Source: Bacteroidales bacterium
GTDB lineage: Bacteria; Bacteroidota; Bacteroidia; Bacteroidales; P3
Direction: 5' to 3'
NCBI GenBank assembly: GCA_017451385.1
Contig: JAFSPS010000036.1
Coordinates: 1-52,604 of the forward strand
Length of the DNA stretch: 52,604 bases
A model generated the notes under the pieces. The model was not told the DNA's origin. It made no database searches and saw only the letters and a list, made by a program, of their open reading frames with translations. A program made the translations under genes and the position numbers. This document shows, piece after piece, positions 35,036 through 44,811 of the stretch (position 1 is the first letter of the stretch; each line of letters begins with the position of its first letter).

Positions 35036-38000
35036 ATGAAAAGCACGCAAGATGCCGTAATAGGCATATACCATAGATGCCGACACGCGAAGACTTCTTT
35101 GTTCTTCCCTCGCCAAAGGAGGGAGGAAGGAGAGGTGTGCAAGGGCTTTGCGCTCCTTGTTGTCCTCGTGTGTTTCATGCTGTTTGCCACTGTCTTGCGT
35201 GCGCAGAGCGACACCTCGTGGCGTCCCAATATAGGCGGTGGCTATCGCCCTTCGTCCATCACCACGGTGGTGGAATATGACGCCGACCGAGATGAGTATG
35301 TGAAGATAGACAAGGTTGGTGACAACGAGGTGAGTCGCCAGTATATGACTTCCAAGGAGTATCAGGAATGGCAGATGGGGCAGACGATGCGCAAGTATTG
35401 GAATGAGAAGCTTGGTGCCACAAACAGCTACGAGAGCGAAGAGAGCGAGGGATTACTGAGCAAAATACCTGGCTTCAGCGAGATAAGCCGCAAGATTGAG
35501 GCCCTGCTGGGACGGCCGGAGATTAGCATCAACCCCTCGGGTAGTGCCGAGCTGACATTTCAGGTGGTGAACAACTACAGGAATGACCCTGCATTAGACG
35601 TCACGCGCAGGAGCGTCACCAACTTCGATTTCGACGAGAATATCCAGATTGCCCTCAACGCCAAGATTGGCGACCTGATAAACTTCGACCTCAACTGGAA
35701 CACGCAGGCCACCTTCGATTTCGAGAACAAAATAAAACTACGCTACGAGGGCAAAGAGGACGACATACTGCAACTTATTGAGGCTGCCGATGTCTCTTTT
35801 CCGCTGGGCACAACGCTGATACAAGGTAGCCAGCAGCTGTTCGGTTTCCACACCAAGTTGAAATTCGGCAAGCTGACTATAGATGCCGTTGTCAGCCAGA
35901 AAGAGACAAGTACCGAAAATATGCAGGTCAAAGGAGGTGCCAGTGCGCAGGAGTTCGAGATTAGGGCCGACGAGTATGAGGAAAACCGCCATTATTTCAT
36001 CGCGCAGTATTTCTATGACCACTACAACGATGCAATGAAGACCTTGCCCGTCGTTGCCTCCAATGTTAAGATTCTCCGTCTTGAAGTGTGGCGCACCAAT
36101 GTGGGTGCCGCCGTCACCAACAACCGCAACCTCCTTGCGCTCACCGACCTCGGCGAACGCTATCCGACCAACCGCAACCTCGTGGGGCAGGGGAGTGAGG
36201 CCCCGCGCAACGCCAGCAACAACCTGCTGAATGGATGGATAGATGTCAATGCCATACGCAGTGTCAACAATATCACGAGCTATATGCAGAGCCGCGGCAT
36301 GGTGAGTGGCAGCGACTACGAGAAGATTGAGAGTGCTCGCCTGCTGGCAAGCAACGAGTACACCTACAACAGCCAGCTGGGATTCATCTCCCTTACGCAG
36401 CCGCTGAGCAACGACCAAGTGCTGGCCGTGGCGTTCCAGTATCAGATAATAGGCGACACCACGATATATCAGGTCGGCGAGCTGACAACCGACGGCATCA
36501 ACGACCCCAACACCCTTGTGGTGAAGCTCATCAAGAGTACTTCGACCAACACGCATGGCCCGCTGTGGCGGCTGATGATGAAGAATGTCTATTTCTTGAA
36601 GAGTACGCAGATAAGCCGTGAGAATTTCCGTCTCAATGTGCTCTATGAGAGTAGCGATGGCGGCATGGGCATAGGCTTCTTCACCGAAGGCCCGCGCGAG
36701 GGTGTGCCGCTTATTGAAGTCTTCGGTCTGGACCGCATGGATGCCTCGCAGAACTACTATTATGCCGATGGCGTGTTCGACTGGTTCGATAGTGCCGCTT
36801 TCAAAGGGGGCATCATCCAGTCGTCCACCGGTCGCATCTTTTTCCCTTATGTAGAGCCTTTCGGCAAAGACCTGCGTGCCCTGCTGAACGACGATGCTTT
36901 TGCCAACAAGTATTGCTTCGACTCTCTCTACACCCTTACGCAGAGCCTTGCACGGCAGTATGCTGACAAAAACAAGTTCTATCTTGAAGGCTATTTCAGC
37001 AGCACCGTGAGTGGCGAGATTTCTCTGGGCTACAGCGTCACGCGAGGCAGCGTGCGCGTCACGGCGGGCGGCATGCCGCTTGTTGAGAATGTGGACTACA
37101 CCGTGGACTACACTATGGGTACTGTCCGCATCATCAACGAGAGCCTGCTCAGCAGCGGCACGCCTATCAGCGTCAGCTCGGAGAACAACTCGTTCAGTAT
37201 GATGTCTAAGCGTATGCTGGGACTGCACCTCAACTACGAGGTGGAGAAGAACTGGAACATCGGTGCTACGGTGATGAACCTCTACGAGAAGCCGCTGACC
37301 ATGAAGAATAACTTTGGCGACGAGCCTACGAGCAACACTATATGGGGTGTGGATATGAGTTTCAATCGTGAGGTTCCGTTCATCACCAAGGCAATAGATT
37401 TCCTGCCAGGCATCGACACCAAAGCGCCCTCCACGCTGAGCCTCACCGCGGAGTTTGCCCACCTCATCCCCGGCTTGGCAAACACGGGCAGCGACGATGG
37501 CACCTCGACCTATGTGGATGATTTTGAGGGAGCGGAGAGCGGCATAGACCTCAAGGGCGTAACCTATTGGCACATCTCCAGCACGCCGCAGGACTACCGT
37601 TCGCCTATGCCTCTATTCCGTGAGACGGCGCCGGGCACAGGCCTTGCCTATGGCTTCAACCGTGCTCGCATGGCGTGGTATAGGGTTGACGACATCTTCT
37701 TCAGCAGCAACTCGCCATCCAATATCAATGCCGACGACCGCTCGCGTCCTTATGCACGCCGCATCGCCGAGCAGGAGGTGTTCCCCAACAAGGACCTCGC
37801 CGCAGGGCAGCCTACCAACATCTACGAGATGAATGTGGCCTTCTATCCCGCCGAGCGTGGCCCCTACAACTATGATGTGGCAGCAGGCCCTTACAGTGCC
37901 GGAGTGGCAGCCAATGGCATGCTCAACGACCCGCAGAGCCGCTGGGGCGGTATCATGCGCAAGTTGGATTATACCGACTTCGAGACGCAGAACATAGAGA

Positions 38001-41000
38001 CCATTGAGTTCTGGCTCATGGACCCCTTCATCGAAGACCCTGAACATACGGGCGGCAAGCTATACATCAATCTTGGCGATATCAGTGAGGATATCTTGCG
38101 CGACGGCCGTAAGGGTTTTGAGAACGGCCTGCCAGCCGACGGTAGCAATGAGGGCGTGGACACAACCATCTGGGGGCGTGTCCCCAAGACGCAGCCCATC
38201 GTCAATGCTTTCGACAATGATGCCTCTGCCCGCAAGTATCAGGATGTGGGCTACGACGGCCTCTCCAGCACTCACGAAATGAGCGACGAGCAGTCTTTCT
38301 TCGCCGACTATCTCAGCCAGATAGCACTCCTCCACGGCACTTCGAGCGACGCTTACATTATGGCGGCAGCAGACCCCAGCAGCGACGATTTCCGCTTCTT
38401 CCGTAGCAGCTACTACGACAACAACGATGTCAAAATCAACGACCGCTACAAGTACTACAACAACCCCGAGGGCAACTCCCCCGTTGACGATGACAACACG
38501 GAGAATTACAGCACTGCCGCCACCACGTTGCCCAACGTGGAGGACATCAACCGCGACAACACCCTAAGCGAGGCAGAGAACTACTACCAGTATGTCATCG
38601 ACTTGCGCCCCGAGATGATGCAGATTGGCAAAAACCATATTGTTGACATTCACGAGGCGCAGAACGTGCAGCTGTCCAATGGCACCACCACCTCGTGCAA
38701 GTGGTATCAGTTCCGCATCCCCATCCGCGAGCCGGATGAAAAGGTGGGCGACATCAACGGATACCAGTCCATACGCTTCATGCGTCTCTTCATGAATGGT
38801 TTTGAGAAGCCTATCATCCTCCGCTTCGCCACGTTGGAGCTGGTCTATTCCACATGGCGCAAATATAGCGAGAGCCTGTTGCAACCGGGTGACTATGTGT
38901 CAGGCACTACCGACAATACCGAGTTCTCCATCTCTACCGTCAATATTGAAGAAAACGGCAGCCGGTCGCCGGTGCCTTACGTCCTGCCGCCGGGCATCCA
39001 GCGAGAGGAATGGTACAGCAGCGGGTCGAGCTACACGCAGCTCAACGAGCAGGCGCTCTCGCTCGACATCACCAATCTGACGCAAGGCGACTCGCGTGCC
39101 ATCTATCGCAGCAGCAGCTACGACTTGCGCTACTACGGCAAACTCAAAATGTTTGTCCATGCCGAGAAGAAGTTTGCCAACTCCAACCTCAACGACGGCG
39201 ACCTGACGCTTTTCGTGCGCCTCGGCAGCGACTACACCAACAACTATTATGAGTATGAGCTGCCGTTGCAACTCACGCCGTGGTACACCAGCGTGGACTA
39301 TAGCAGCGACATCTGGCCGGCAGCCAACAACGTGGAGATAGACCTTGAGAAACTTGTTGACATCAAGACCAATCGCAACAGGGCCATACGCCATGGCTCT
39401 ACCGAGTACAGCAGCACCTTGGCATACAGCGAGATGGTGGATGGTAGGAAATACACCGTGGTAGGCAACCCCAACCTCGGCAAGGTGAAGGTGATAATGA
39501 TTGGCGTCCGCAATCCGCGCAAGGCCGCCATAGGCGATGGCAACGACATGCTGCCCAAGTCGGCAACGGTGTGGCTTAACGAGTTGCGCTTGGCAGACTT
39601 CAACAATCGTGGCGGATGGGCTGCTATGGCGTTGGCACGCGCCAACCTTGCCGATGTGGGCAACCTCTCACTCTATGGCTCTTACACGTCGGCAGGCTTC
39701 GGCAATCTGGAGGACAAACTGACAGGGCTCGAACTTGTCAACACGTTCAATTTCCAGACAACACTCGACTTTGAGCTGGGGCGCTTCCTGCCCGACGAGT
39801 GGGGCGTGCGCATACCATTCTATATTGACCACATGCGCCAGATAGGCAGCCCCGAATACAATCCGCTCGACCCTGATGTCAAGCTCAGCACCGACCTCGA
39901 CACTTACGCCAACAAGGCTGACCGCGACAGCATTCGCGATGCGGCACGCGAGCAGCGTAGTGCCACCAACATCACCCTGGCCAACGTCAGGAAGGAGCGC
40001 ATAGGCAAACGGGCGCTGAATCCGCATTTCTACGACATTGAGAACTTCTCGTTCTCCTATGCCTACAGCGGCGAGCACAACAGCGACGACGAGACGCAGT
40101 ACTACGACAAGAAGCAGCATCGCGGCGGCTTCAGCTATAGCTATAGTCCCAAGCAGCCCAAGCAGCTGCGACCTTTCGAACGCGTCAAGGCTTTCCAAGG
40201 CAGGTACGGGCGTATCATTAAGGAGTTCAACCTCTTCTACCAGCCTAAGAATGTCAGCTTCTCCACCGAACTGTTCCGCAACTACGAGGAGACCCTCTTG
40301 CGCAACAAGAGCAAGGGCTTGGTCATCCTCAAACCTACCTATTTCAAGCAGATGACGTGGCAGCGCACCTATGGTCTGCAGTATGACATCTCGCGTGCGC
40401 TGCGGTTGCAGTATTCTGCCAATGCCAATGCTCGCATCGATGAACCCGTGGGGGCTATAACGCGTCAGACGCGCGACACCATCTGGCAGGGCATGGCGCA
40501 TGGCGGCACTATGCAGAATTTCTCGCAGACGCTCAACATCAACTGGGATGTGCCTATCAATAAGATTCCAATATTCGACTTCTTGCGTCTGCCGCTCGTC
40601 TATCGCACAACCTACACTTTCCAAGGGGCTTCGCAGGCCACGCTCTCGCTGGGCAACACGCTCAATGTCAGCAGCACCATGCAGGTCAATGCTACGGCCA
40701 ACATGAATACGCTCTACAATAAATGGCCTCTCCTCAAAAAGGCTCAGAACTACAACTTCGAGCAGGCTATTGAAAAGATAAAGGGCGGCGACAACAAGAA
40801 TACGGGCCGCAAGGGGCAGGGACGCCGTACCACTACAGGCAAGGACAGCACGCAGCGTAGCGTCAATGCCGACTCGCTGCAGCATGCCCTCTGGGCCGAA
40901 CGCTTGCGGGCGGCAGGCTATTTCGCACTACGCTTTGTCAGTGGAATAAAGAACATCTCGCTGCAATACAGCGTCACTACCGGCAACCGTCTGCCGGGCT

Positions 41001-42295
41001 TCATGGGCTCTGCCACTATCCTCGGCATGGACCCCACGAAGAGCTGGAACCCCGGCATAGGCTATGTCATGGGCGTGAAACGCGATGTGGCACCGCTCTT
41101 GGCACAGCGTGGTCTCCTCTCTGCCGACACCCTCTTCAACTCGCCCCACGAGGACACGTGGAGCCGTACTCTCTCCCTGCAAGCCACCCTCGAGCCTCTG
41201 CGCGATATGAGGATAGAGGTCAACGCTACGCAGAACTACAGCAGCCGCGAACAGTACTACTATAAGTTTATGAACGAGTCCGGCAAGGTCGAAGGTCCTA
41301 TGTCATACATCATGACGGGCAACTACACCTCTACCATCTGGAGTCTCGCCACGGCCTTCACTGATGCCGACAAGGTGTTCGCCACTTTCTTGAACAACCG
41401 TGATGCTGTGTCGTCACGTCTGGCATCACTCAATGGCTCGCCCTATGCGCAGCGGATGGTGCTCGACACCATGAACGGGCACTACTATCATGCCGGATAT
41501 AGCGGCAACAGTCAGAATGTGTTGCTGACCTCTTTCCTCGCCGGCTATCTTGGCAAGGATGTTTCCAAGGTCGATTTCTCGCCCTTCATGGCAATGCCGC
41601 TGCCCAACTGGTCGGTCAACTACACTGGTCTCAACCGCATCAAATGGCTTAAAAAATGGTTTAACAATATCTCATTGTCACACAAATATAGCTCCACCTA
41701 CACCATAGGCAACTACTATACTGATGCCGCCATAGCAGGCATTGACGGCTATACCTACGGCAAGGAGAGCGTTGTGAGCAGCACGGGCGATTATATTGCT
41801 CCTGTCAGCATGGATGCTGTGCAGATTGCCGAACAGTTCAACCCTCTGGTACGCGTGGCTGTCTCTATGGTCAACAATCTGCAAATAAACTTCTCCTTGC
41901 AGCGCAACCGCACGCTGGCTCTGAGCTTTGCCAACAACCAGCTCACCGAGACCTCCCGTAGCGGCATCACCTTCGGTGGTGGTTACCGTTTCAAGGATGT
42001 GGAAATCAACATCAAGGCTGGCGGCAAGACGCTCAAGTTCAAGAGCGATGTCGTCTTGCAGCTCAACGTGACGCACAACAGCAACAAAACCAATATCCGC
42101 AAAATCAACCAAAACCTCAGTCAGATTTCTTCCGGTAGCTCTGTATGGATGGCCGAGTTCTCGGGCGAGTATGCTCTGAGCAGTACGCTGACGCTGCGTC
42201 TCTTCTTCCAAACTAACATCAACACGCCCTACATTTCCAACTCCTATCCCAACTCTACCACAAAGGGTGGCCTTACCATCCGTTTCAGTTTCTAA
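35036..42295 (+). CDS. sprA: SprA/Sov: type IX secretion system outer-membrane translocon
   Basis: A giant protein of 2419 residues from ATG 35036. The membrane-insertion signal GFALLVVLVCFMLFATVLRA starts only about 36 residues in. GTG 35135, preceded by the purine-rich AGGAAGGAGAG, is an alternative start that would place the signal peptide at the N-terminus. The body shows SprA signatures: FDLNWNTQATFDFENKIKLR, FGKLTIDAVVSQKET, DDFEGAESGIDLKGVTYWHI and repeated aromatic beta-strand segments to the end, which closes with LTIRFSF. SprA/Sov forms the 36-strand pore through which CTD-bearing proteins leave the cell. Its length matches the family (about 2400-2500). No other T9SS gene is in the window. 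Flanked by cysE (divergent) and a TPR gene. Confidence 0.93.
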   Translation: MKSTQDAVIGIYHRCRHAKTSLFFPRQRREEGEVCKGFALLVVLVCFMLFATVLRAQSDTSWRPNIGGGYRPSSITTVVEYDADRDEYVKIDKVGDNEVSRQYMTSKEYQEWQMGQTMRKYWNEKLGATNSYESEESEGLLSKIPGFSEISRKIEALLGRPEISINPSGSAELTFQVVNNYRNDPALDVTRRSVTNFDFDENIQIALNAKIGDLINFDLNWNTQATFDFENKIKLRYEGKEDDILQLIEAADVSFPLGTTLIQGSQQLFGFHTKLKFGKLTIDAVVSQKETSTENMQVKGGASAQEFEIRADEYEENRHYFIAQYFYDHYNDAMKTLPVVASNVKILRLEVWRTNVGAAVTNNRNLLALTDLGERYPTNRNLVGQGSEAPRNASNNLLNGWIDVNAIRSVNNITSYMQSRGMVSGSDYEKIESARLLASNEYTYNSQLGFISLTQPLSNDQVLAVAFQYQIIGDTTIYQVGELTTDGINDPNTLVVKLIKSTSTNTHGPLWRLMMKNVYFLKSTQISRENFRLNVLYESSDGGMGIGFFTEGPREGVPLIEVFGLDRMDASQNYYYADGVFDWFDSAAFKGGIIQSSTGRIFFPYVEPFGKDLRALLNDDAFANKYCFDSLYTLTQSLARQYADKNKFYLEGYFSSTVSGEISLGYSVTRGSVRVTAGGMPLVENVDYTVDYTMGTVRIINESLLSSGTPISVSSENNSFSMMSKRMLGLHLNYEVEKNWNIGATVMNLYEKPLTMKNNFGDEPTSNTIWGVDMSFNREVPFITKAIDFLPGIDTKAPSTLSLTAEFAHLIPGLANTGSDDGTSTYVDDFEGAESGIDLKGVTYWHISSTPQDYRSPMPLFRETAPGTGLAYGFNRARMAWYRVDDIFFSSNSPSNINADDRSRPYARRIAEQEVFPNKDLAAGQPTNIYEMNVAFYPAERGPYNYDVAAGPYSAGVAANGMLNDPQSRWGGIMRKLDYTDFETQNIETIEFWLMDPFIEDPEHTGGKLYINLGDISEDILRDGRKGFENGLPADGSNEGVDTTIWGRVPKTQPIVNAFDNDASARKYQDVGYDGLSSTHEMSDEQSFFADYLSQIALLHGTSSDAYIMAAADPSSDDFRFFRSSYYDNNDVKINDRYKYYNNPEGNSPVDDDNTENYSTAATTLPNVEDINRDNTLSEAENYYQYVIDLRPEMMQIGKNHIVDIHEAQNVQLSNGTTTSCKWYQFRIPIREPDEKVGDINGYQSIRFMRLFMNGFEKPIILRFATLELVYSTWRKYSESLLQPGDYVSGTTDNTEFSISTVNIEENGSRSPVPYVLPPGIQREEWYSSGSSYTQLNEQALSLDITNLTQGDSRAIYRSSSYDLRYYGKLKMFVHAEKKFANSNLNDGDLTLFVRLGSDYTNNYYEYELPLQLTPWYTSVDYSSDIWPAANNVEIDLEKLVDIKTNRNRAIRHGSTEYSSTLAYSEMVDGRKYTVVGNPNLGKVKVIMIGVRNPRKAAIGDGNDMLPKSATVWLNELRLADFNNRGGWAAMALARANLADVGNLSLYGSYTSAGFGNLEDKLTGLELVNTFNFQTTLDFELGRFLPDEWGVRIPFYIDHMRQIGSPEYNPLDPDVKLSTDLDTYANKADRDSIRDAAREQRSATNITLANVRKERIGKRALNPHFYDIENFSFSYAYSGEHNSDDETQYYDKKQHRGGFSYSYSPKQPKQLRPFERVKAFQGRYGRIIKEFNLFYQPKNVSFSTELFRNYEETLLRNKSKGLVILKPTYFKQMTWQRTYGLQYDISRALRLQYSANANARIDEPVGAITRQTRDTIWQGMAHGGTMQNFSQTLNINWDVPINKIPIFDFLRLPLVYRTTYTFQGASQATLSLGNTLNVSSTMQVNATANMNTLYNKWPLLKKAQNYNFEQAIEKIKGGDNKNTGRKGQGRRTTTGKDSTQRSVNADSLQHALWAERLRAAGYFALRFVSGIKNISLQYSVTTGNRLPGFMGSATILGMDPTKSWNPGIGYVMGVKRDVAPLLAQRGLLSADTLFNSPHEDTWSRTLSLQATLEPLRDMRIEVNATQNYSSREQYYYKFMNESGKVEGPMSYIMTGNYTSTIWSLATAFTDADKVFATFLNNRDAVSSRLASLNGSPYAQRMVLDTMNGHYYHAGYSGNSQNVLLTSFLAGYLGKDVSKVDFSPFMAMPLPNWSVNYTGLNRIKWLKKWFNNISLSHKYSSTYTIGNYYTDAAIAGIDGYTYGKESVVSSTGDYIAPVSMDAVQIAEQFNPLVRVAVSMVNNLQINFSLQRNRTLALSFANNQLTETSRSGITFGGGYRFKDVEINIKAGGKTLKFKSDVVLQLNVTHNSNKTNIRKINQNLSQISSGSSVWMAEFSGEYALSSTLTLRLFFQTNINTPYISNSYPNSTTKGGLTIRFSF

Positions 42296-42416
42296 ACCAT
42301 AATATGTCATAACAAACATAAAGATATTATAGTAGCAAGTGTGGCAGTTTGCCAAGCGAACACAAATAATAGTTAATAGTCCTACGGTTTACAACCCATA
42401 ATATAATACTTACACC

Positions 42417-43787
42417 ATGTCCGACCGTTTCAAGAAATACGAAGATGACGAAGTGCGCGAGACCGTTCTGGCTTACGAGGCGGTGCGTGCCAGCGGTGGC
42501 AGCCGCTATTTTGATATCGACGAGATGGAGATAGTGATTGACTACTACCTCGACCAGAATGATATAGAGCATCTTGACGAGGCGGTACGCTATGCCGAAC
42601 AACTCTTTCCCGATGCCAGCAGCATACGCCTGCGCCGTGTCCATCTGCTCTGTGCCAAAGGCTTGTACGAGAGGGCGTTGCCTATACTCAAAGCTCTGCA
42701 ACGCGAAGAACCCGACAACGGCGATGTGCATTATGCTTTTGGCGTCATTTATGGCGCCATGTCGCAGCCGCAACAGGCTATACGCCACTACCTGCTGGCT
42801 GCCAAGGACAAATACGCCCTCGATGTCATCTATGGCAATATCGGCGACGAGTATCGCAACCTCCTTAATGATGCCGAGGCTATCAAGTACTATAAAAAAG
42901 CGTTGGCTATCAACTATAAGGAAGAACGCTCTATCCGCAATCTCTGTTTTACCTACGACCAGTTCAACCGTCTGGAGGAGGGCGAGGCTTTTTTCTCCGC
43001 CTTTGTCAAGAATCATCCCTACAGCTGCTCTGGATGGTATGCTCTGGCGCTCATGTACACGTTCTTGATGCTCTACGAGAAGGCCATAGATGCGGCAGAG
43101 TTTGCGCTGGCTGTAGATAAGACTTTCTTTGATGCCTATGTGTGCATTAGCAACTGCTATGCCGAGATGCACGAACCCGGCAAGGCTGCCACAGCAATGT
43201 TGGATGCACTGCCCTACACCGATTCTCCCGAAGATGTCTATTACACTATTGGCACCATCTACCTCGACAACAATAATATATCTGCGGCTATCATCTATTT
43301 CCAAAAGGCTCTGGACGAGGACCCCTACTACAGCGATGCTCTCCGTGGCATGGCAAGTTGTTGCTCTCGCATGGGCGACACTCATACCGCTATCCAGTAT
43401 ATGGAACGTGCAATAACCATCATGCCCAATATACCGCAGTATCATTTCGATGCTGCCCACTACTACGACCAGGACGGCAACTTCGAGGATGCCGAGGCTC
43501 ATTTCCAGAAGGTCATCGACCTCGACAACACCGAGGACCTCTATTGGACCGACTATGCCATCTTCCTATTCTATCATCAGAAGTATTCGGAGGCGATAGA
43601 CCTGCTCCAGAGTGGCTACGACAGCGCGCTCTCGCCCGACAAGTTCGACATCGTCCTTGCGGCATGCTATTTCAGAAAAGGCGACCTGCAGTCGTTCCGC
43701 AACATCGTTATGCGTCATAAGGATGTTACGGACAAATGGGTGGCTTATCTCGTCGAGCTGTGTCCCGAGTCGGCAGATGCTATTTGA
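42417..43787 (+). CDS. Tetratricopeptide-repeat protein
   Basis: 456 residues, soluble, no signal peptide. About ten TPR-like helix pairs run through most of it; clear units are DVHYAFGVIYGAMSQPQQAI, VIYGNIGDEYRNLLNDAEAI, DVYYTIGTIYLDNNNISAAI and PQYHFDAAHYYDQDGNFEDA. The first 50 residues (MSDRFKKYEDDEVRETVLAY) are charged and helical. TPR proteins act as protein-binding scaffolds; partner unknown. It lies 121 bp after sprA and 35 bp before dedA on the same strand. Confidence 0.9.
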   Translation: MSDRFKKYEDDEVRETVLAYEAVRASGGSRYFDIDEMEIVIDYYLDQNDIEHLDEAVRYAEQLFPDASSIRLRRVHLLCAKGLYERALPILKALQREEPDNGDVHYAFGVIYGAMSQPQQAIRHYLLAAKDKYALDVIYGNIGDEYRNLLNDAEAIKYYKKALAINYKEERSIRNLCFTYDQFNRLEEGEAFFSAFVKNHPYSCSGWYALALMYTFLMLYEKAIDAAEFALAVDKTFFDAYVCISNCYAEMHEPGKAATAMLDALPYTDSPEDVYYTIGTIYLDNNNISAAIIYFQKALDEDPYYSDALRGMASCCSRMGDTHTAIQYMERAITIMPNIPQYHFDAAHYYDQDGNFEDAEAHFQKVIDLDNTEDLYWTDYAIFLFYHQKYSEAIDLLQSGYDSALSPDKFDIVLAACYFRKGDLQSFRNIVMRHKDVTDKWVAYLVELCPESADAI

Positions 43788-43822
43788 TTTTTACGTTTTT
43801 ATCTATATAACTTCTATCACAC

Positions 43823-44587
43823 ATGAAAAAACATATCTTATTCTTTTTCGTCCTTTGCTTCTCTTTCTCTTTGGCAGCGTCGCCTGCCGACAGCTCCTTG
43901 TCGCAGTCTGTGGGCATCGCCGAGGCGGTGCATGGCGACAATGATAGCACGTCGGGCTTCGTTGCCGACTTGCTCCACTGGTATGATGCCAATATGAACT
44001 ATACCGCCGTCGGCGTGCTTATGACGGTGGAGAGCTCTTTCATCCCCTTCCCGTCGGAGGTGGTCATCCCGCCTGCTGTCTATGTGGCGTGCAATCCTGA
44101 GAGCGAGGGCGGCATGAAGGTATGGGTCATCATCCTCATCGGCACTCTGGGTGCCATGCTGGGAGCGTTCATCAACTATTTCCTCTCGCGCTGGCTTGGC
44201 AGGCCTATCATCTATGCTTTTGTAGAGAGCAAGCTGGGCCATGCCCTGATGCTCAGCGGTGAGAAGATGGAGCGCGCTGAGGAGTATTTCAACAAGCATG
44301 GCAACATCTCTACGCTTGTCGGTCGTCTCATCCCCGTAGTGCGCCAGCTCATCTCTATCCCTGCCGGCCTGTCAAAGATGAATGTCGGCAGTTTTGCCCT
44401 CTACACTTTCGTGGGTGCAGCCATCTGGAATTGCATCCTCGCCCTGCTGGGCTATCTCGCTTATCAGGCTGCCGACCCGTCAGTGATAGAGCGCTACAGC
44501 CACGTTCTCTCTATCATTATCCTGGCTCTTGTCGCCGTGGTGTGCCTATTTTTCATAGTGCGTTTTATCATAAAGAAACGCAAATAA
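43823..44587 (+). CDS. DedA-family membrane protein (VTT domain)
   Basis: 254 residues. A signal-like hydrophobic N-terminus (HILFFFVLCFSFSLAASPAD) precedes the DedA core: the motif ESSFIPFPSEVVIPPAVYVA (E and PFPSE), GTLGAMLGAFINYFLSRWLG, and RLIPVVRQLISIPAGLSKM, the conserved Arg-containing re-entrant region, then two membrane segments and a basic tail (IIKKRK). DedA proteins are implicated in lipid carrier (undecaprenyl-phosphate) or phospholipid flipping and membrane homeostasis. Starts 35 bp after the TPR gene. Confidence 0.9.
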   Translation: MKKHILFFFVLCFSFSLAASPADSSLSQSVGIAEAVHGDNDSTSGFVADLLHWYDANMNYTAVGVLMTVESSFIPFPSEVVIPPAVYVACNPESEGGMKVWVIILIGTLGAMLGAFINYFLSRWLGRPIIYAFVESKLGHALMLSGEKMERAEEYFNKHGNISTLVGRLIPVVRQLISIPAGLSKMNVGSFALYTFVGAAIWNCILALLGYLAYQAADPSVIERYSHVLSIIILALVAVVCLFFIVRFIIKKRK

Positions 44588-44629
44588 TTACGACTGATAA
44601 GTCATACTTTTTTAGCTACGCCAAAGTCT

Positions 44630-44761
44630 ATGGATTTCGAAAGCATGATGCGACGCAAGGACCGCCCGCTGCCGCCACGCGGCTGCAGCTGGGCTTTTTA
44701 TATCTTCCTTCTCGTCATGCTGCTGCTCCTTGTCGCCGCCTATTTAGTCTATCGGAAATAA
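44630..44761 (+). CDS. Small single-span membrane protein (43 residues)
   Basis: ATG 44630 to TAA 44761. The product starts MDFESMMRRKDRPLPPRGCS and then has a continuous hydrophobic helix (WAFYIFLLVMLLLLVAAYLV) followed by YRK. A polar, basic N-terminus and one membrane helix with a short basic tail give a typical small inner-membrane protein. It lies 42 bp after dedA and 50 bp before the PCMD lipoprotein gene, on the same strand, in an otherwise empty gap. No family recognised; codon use is like that of its neighbours. Confidence 0.55.
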   Translation: MDFESMMRRKDRPLPPRGCSWAFYIFLLVMLLLLVAAYLVYRK

Positions 44762-44811
44762 CCCCAATAGAGAAACCGCTTTATTGATAATAAGGAAAAC
44801 AGTCCCCGATT

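Noticed and set aside
35738-37573. Open frame of 611 codons antisense to sprA
   Set aside because: It mirrors the GC-rich codon structure of sprA, has no recognisable domain, and the sense frame has clear SprA signatures. Several similar antisense frames (39668-40885, 42327-43502, 9602-8547) were dismissed for the same reason.
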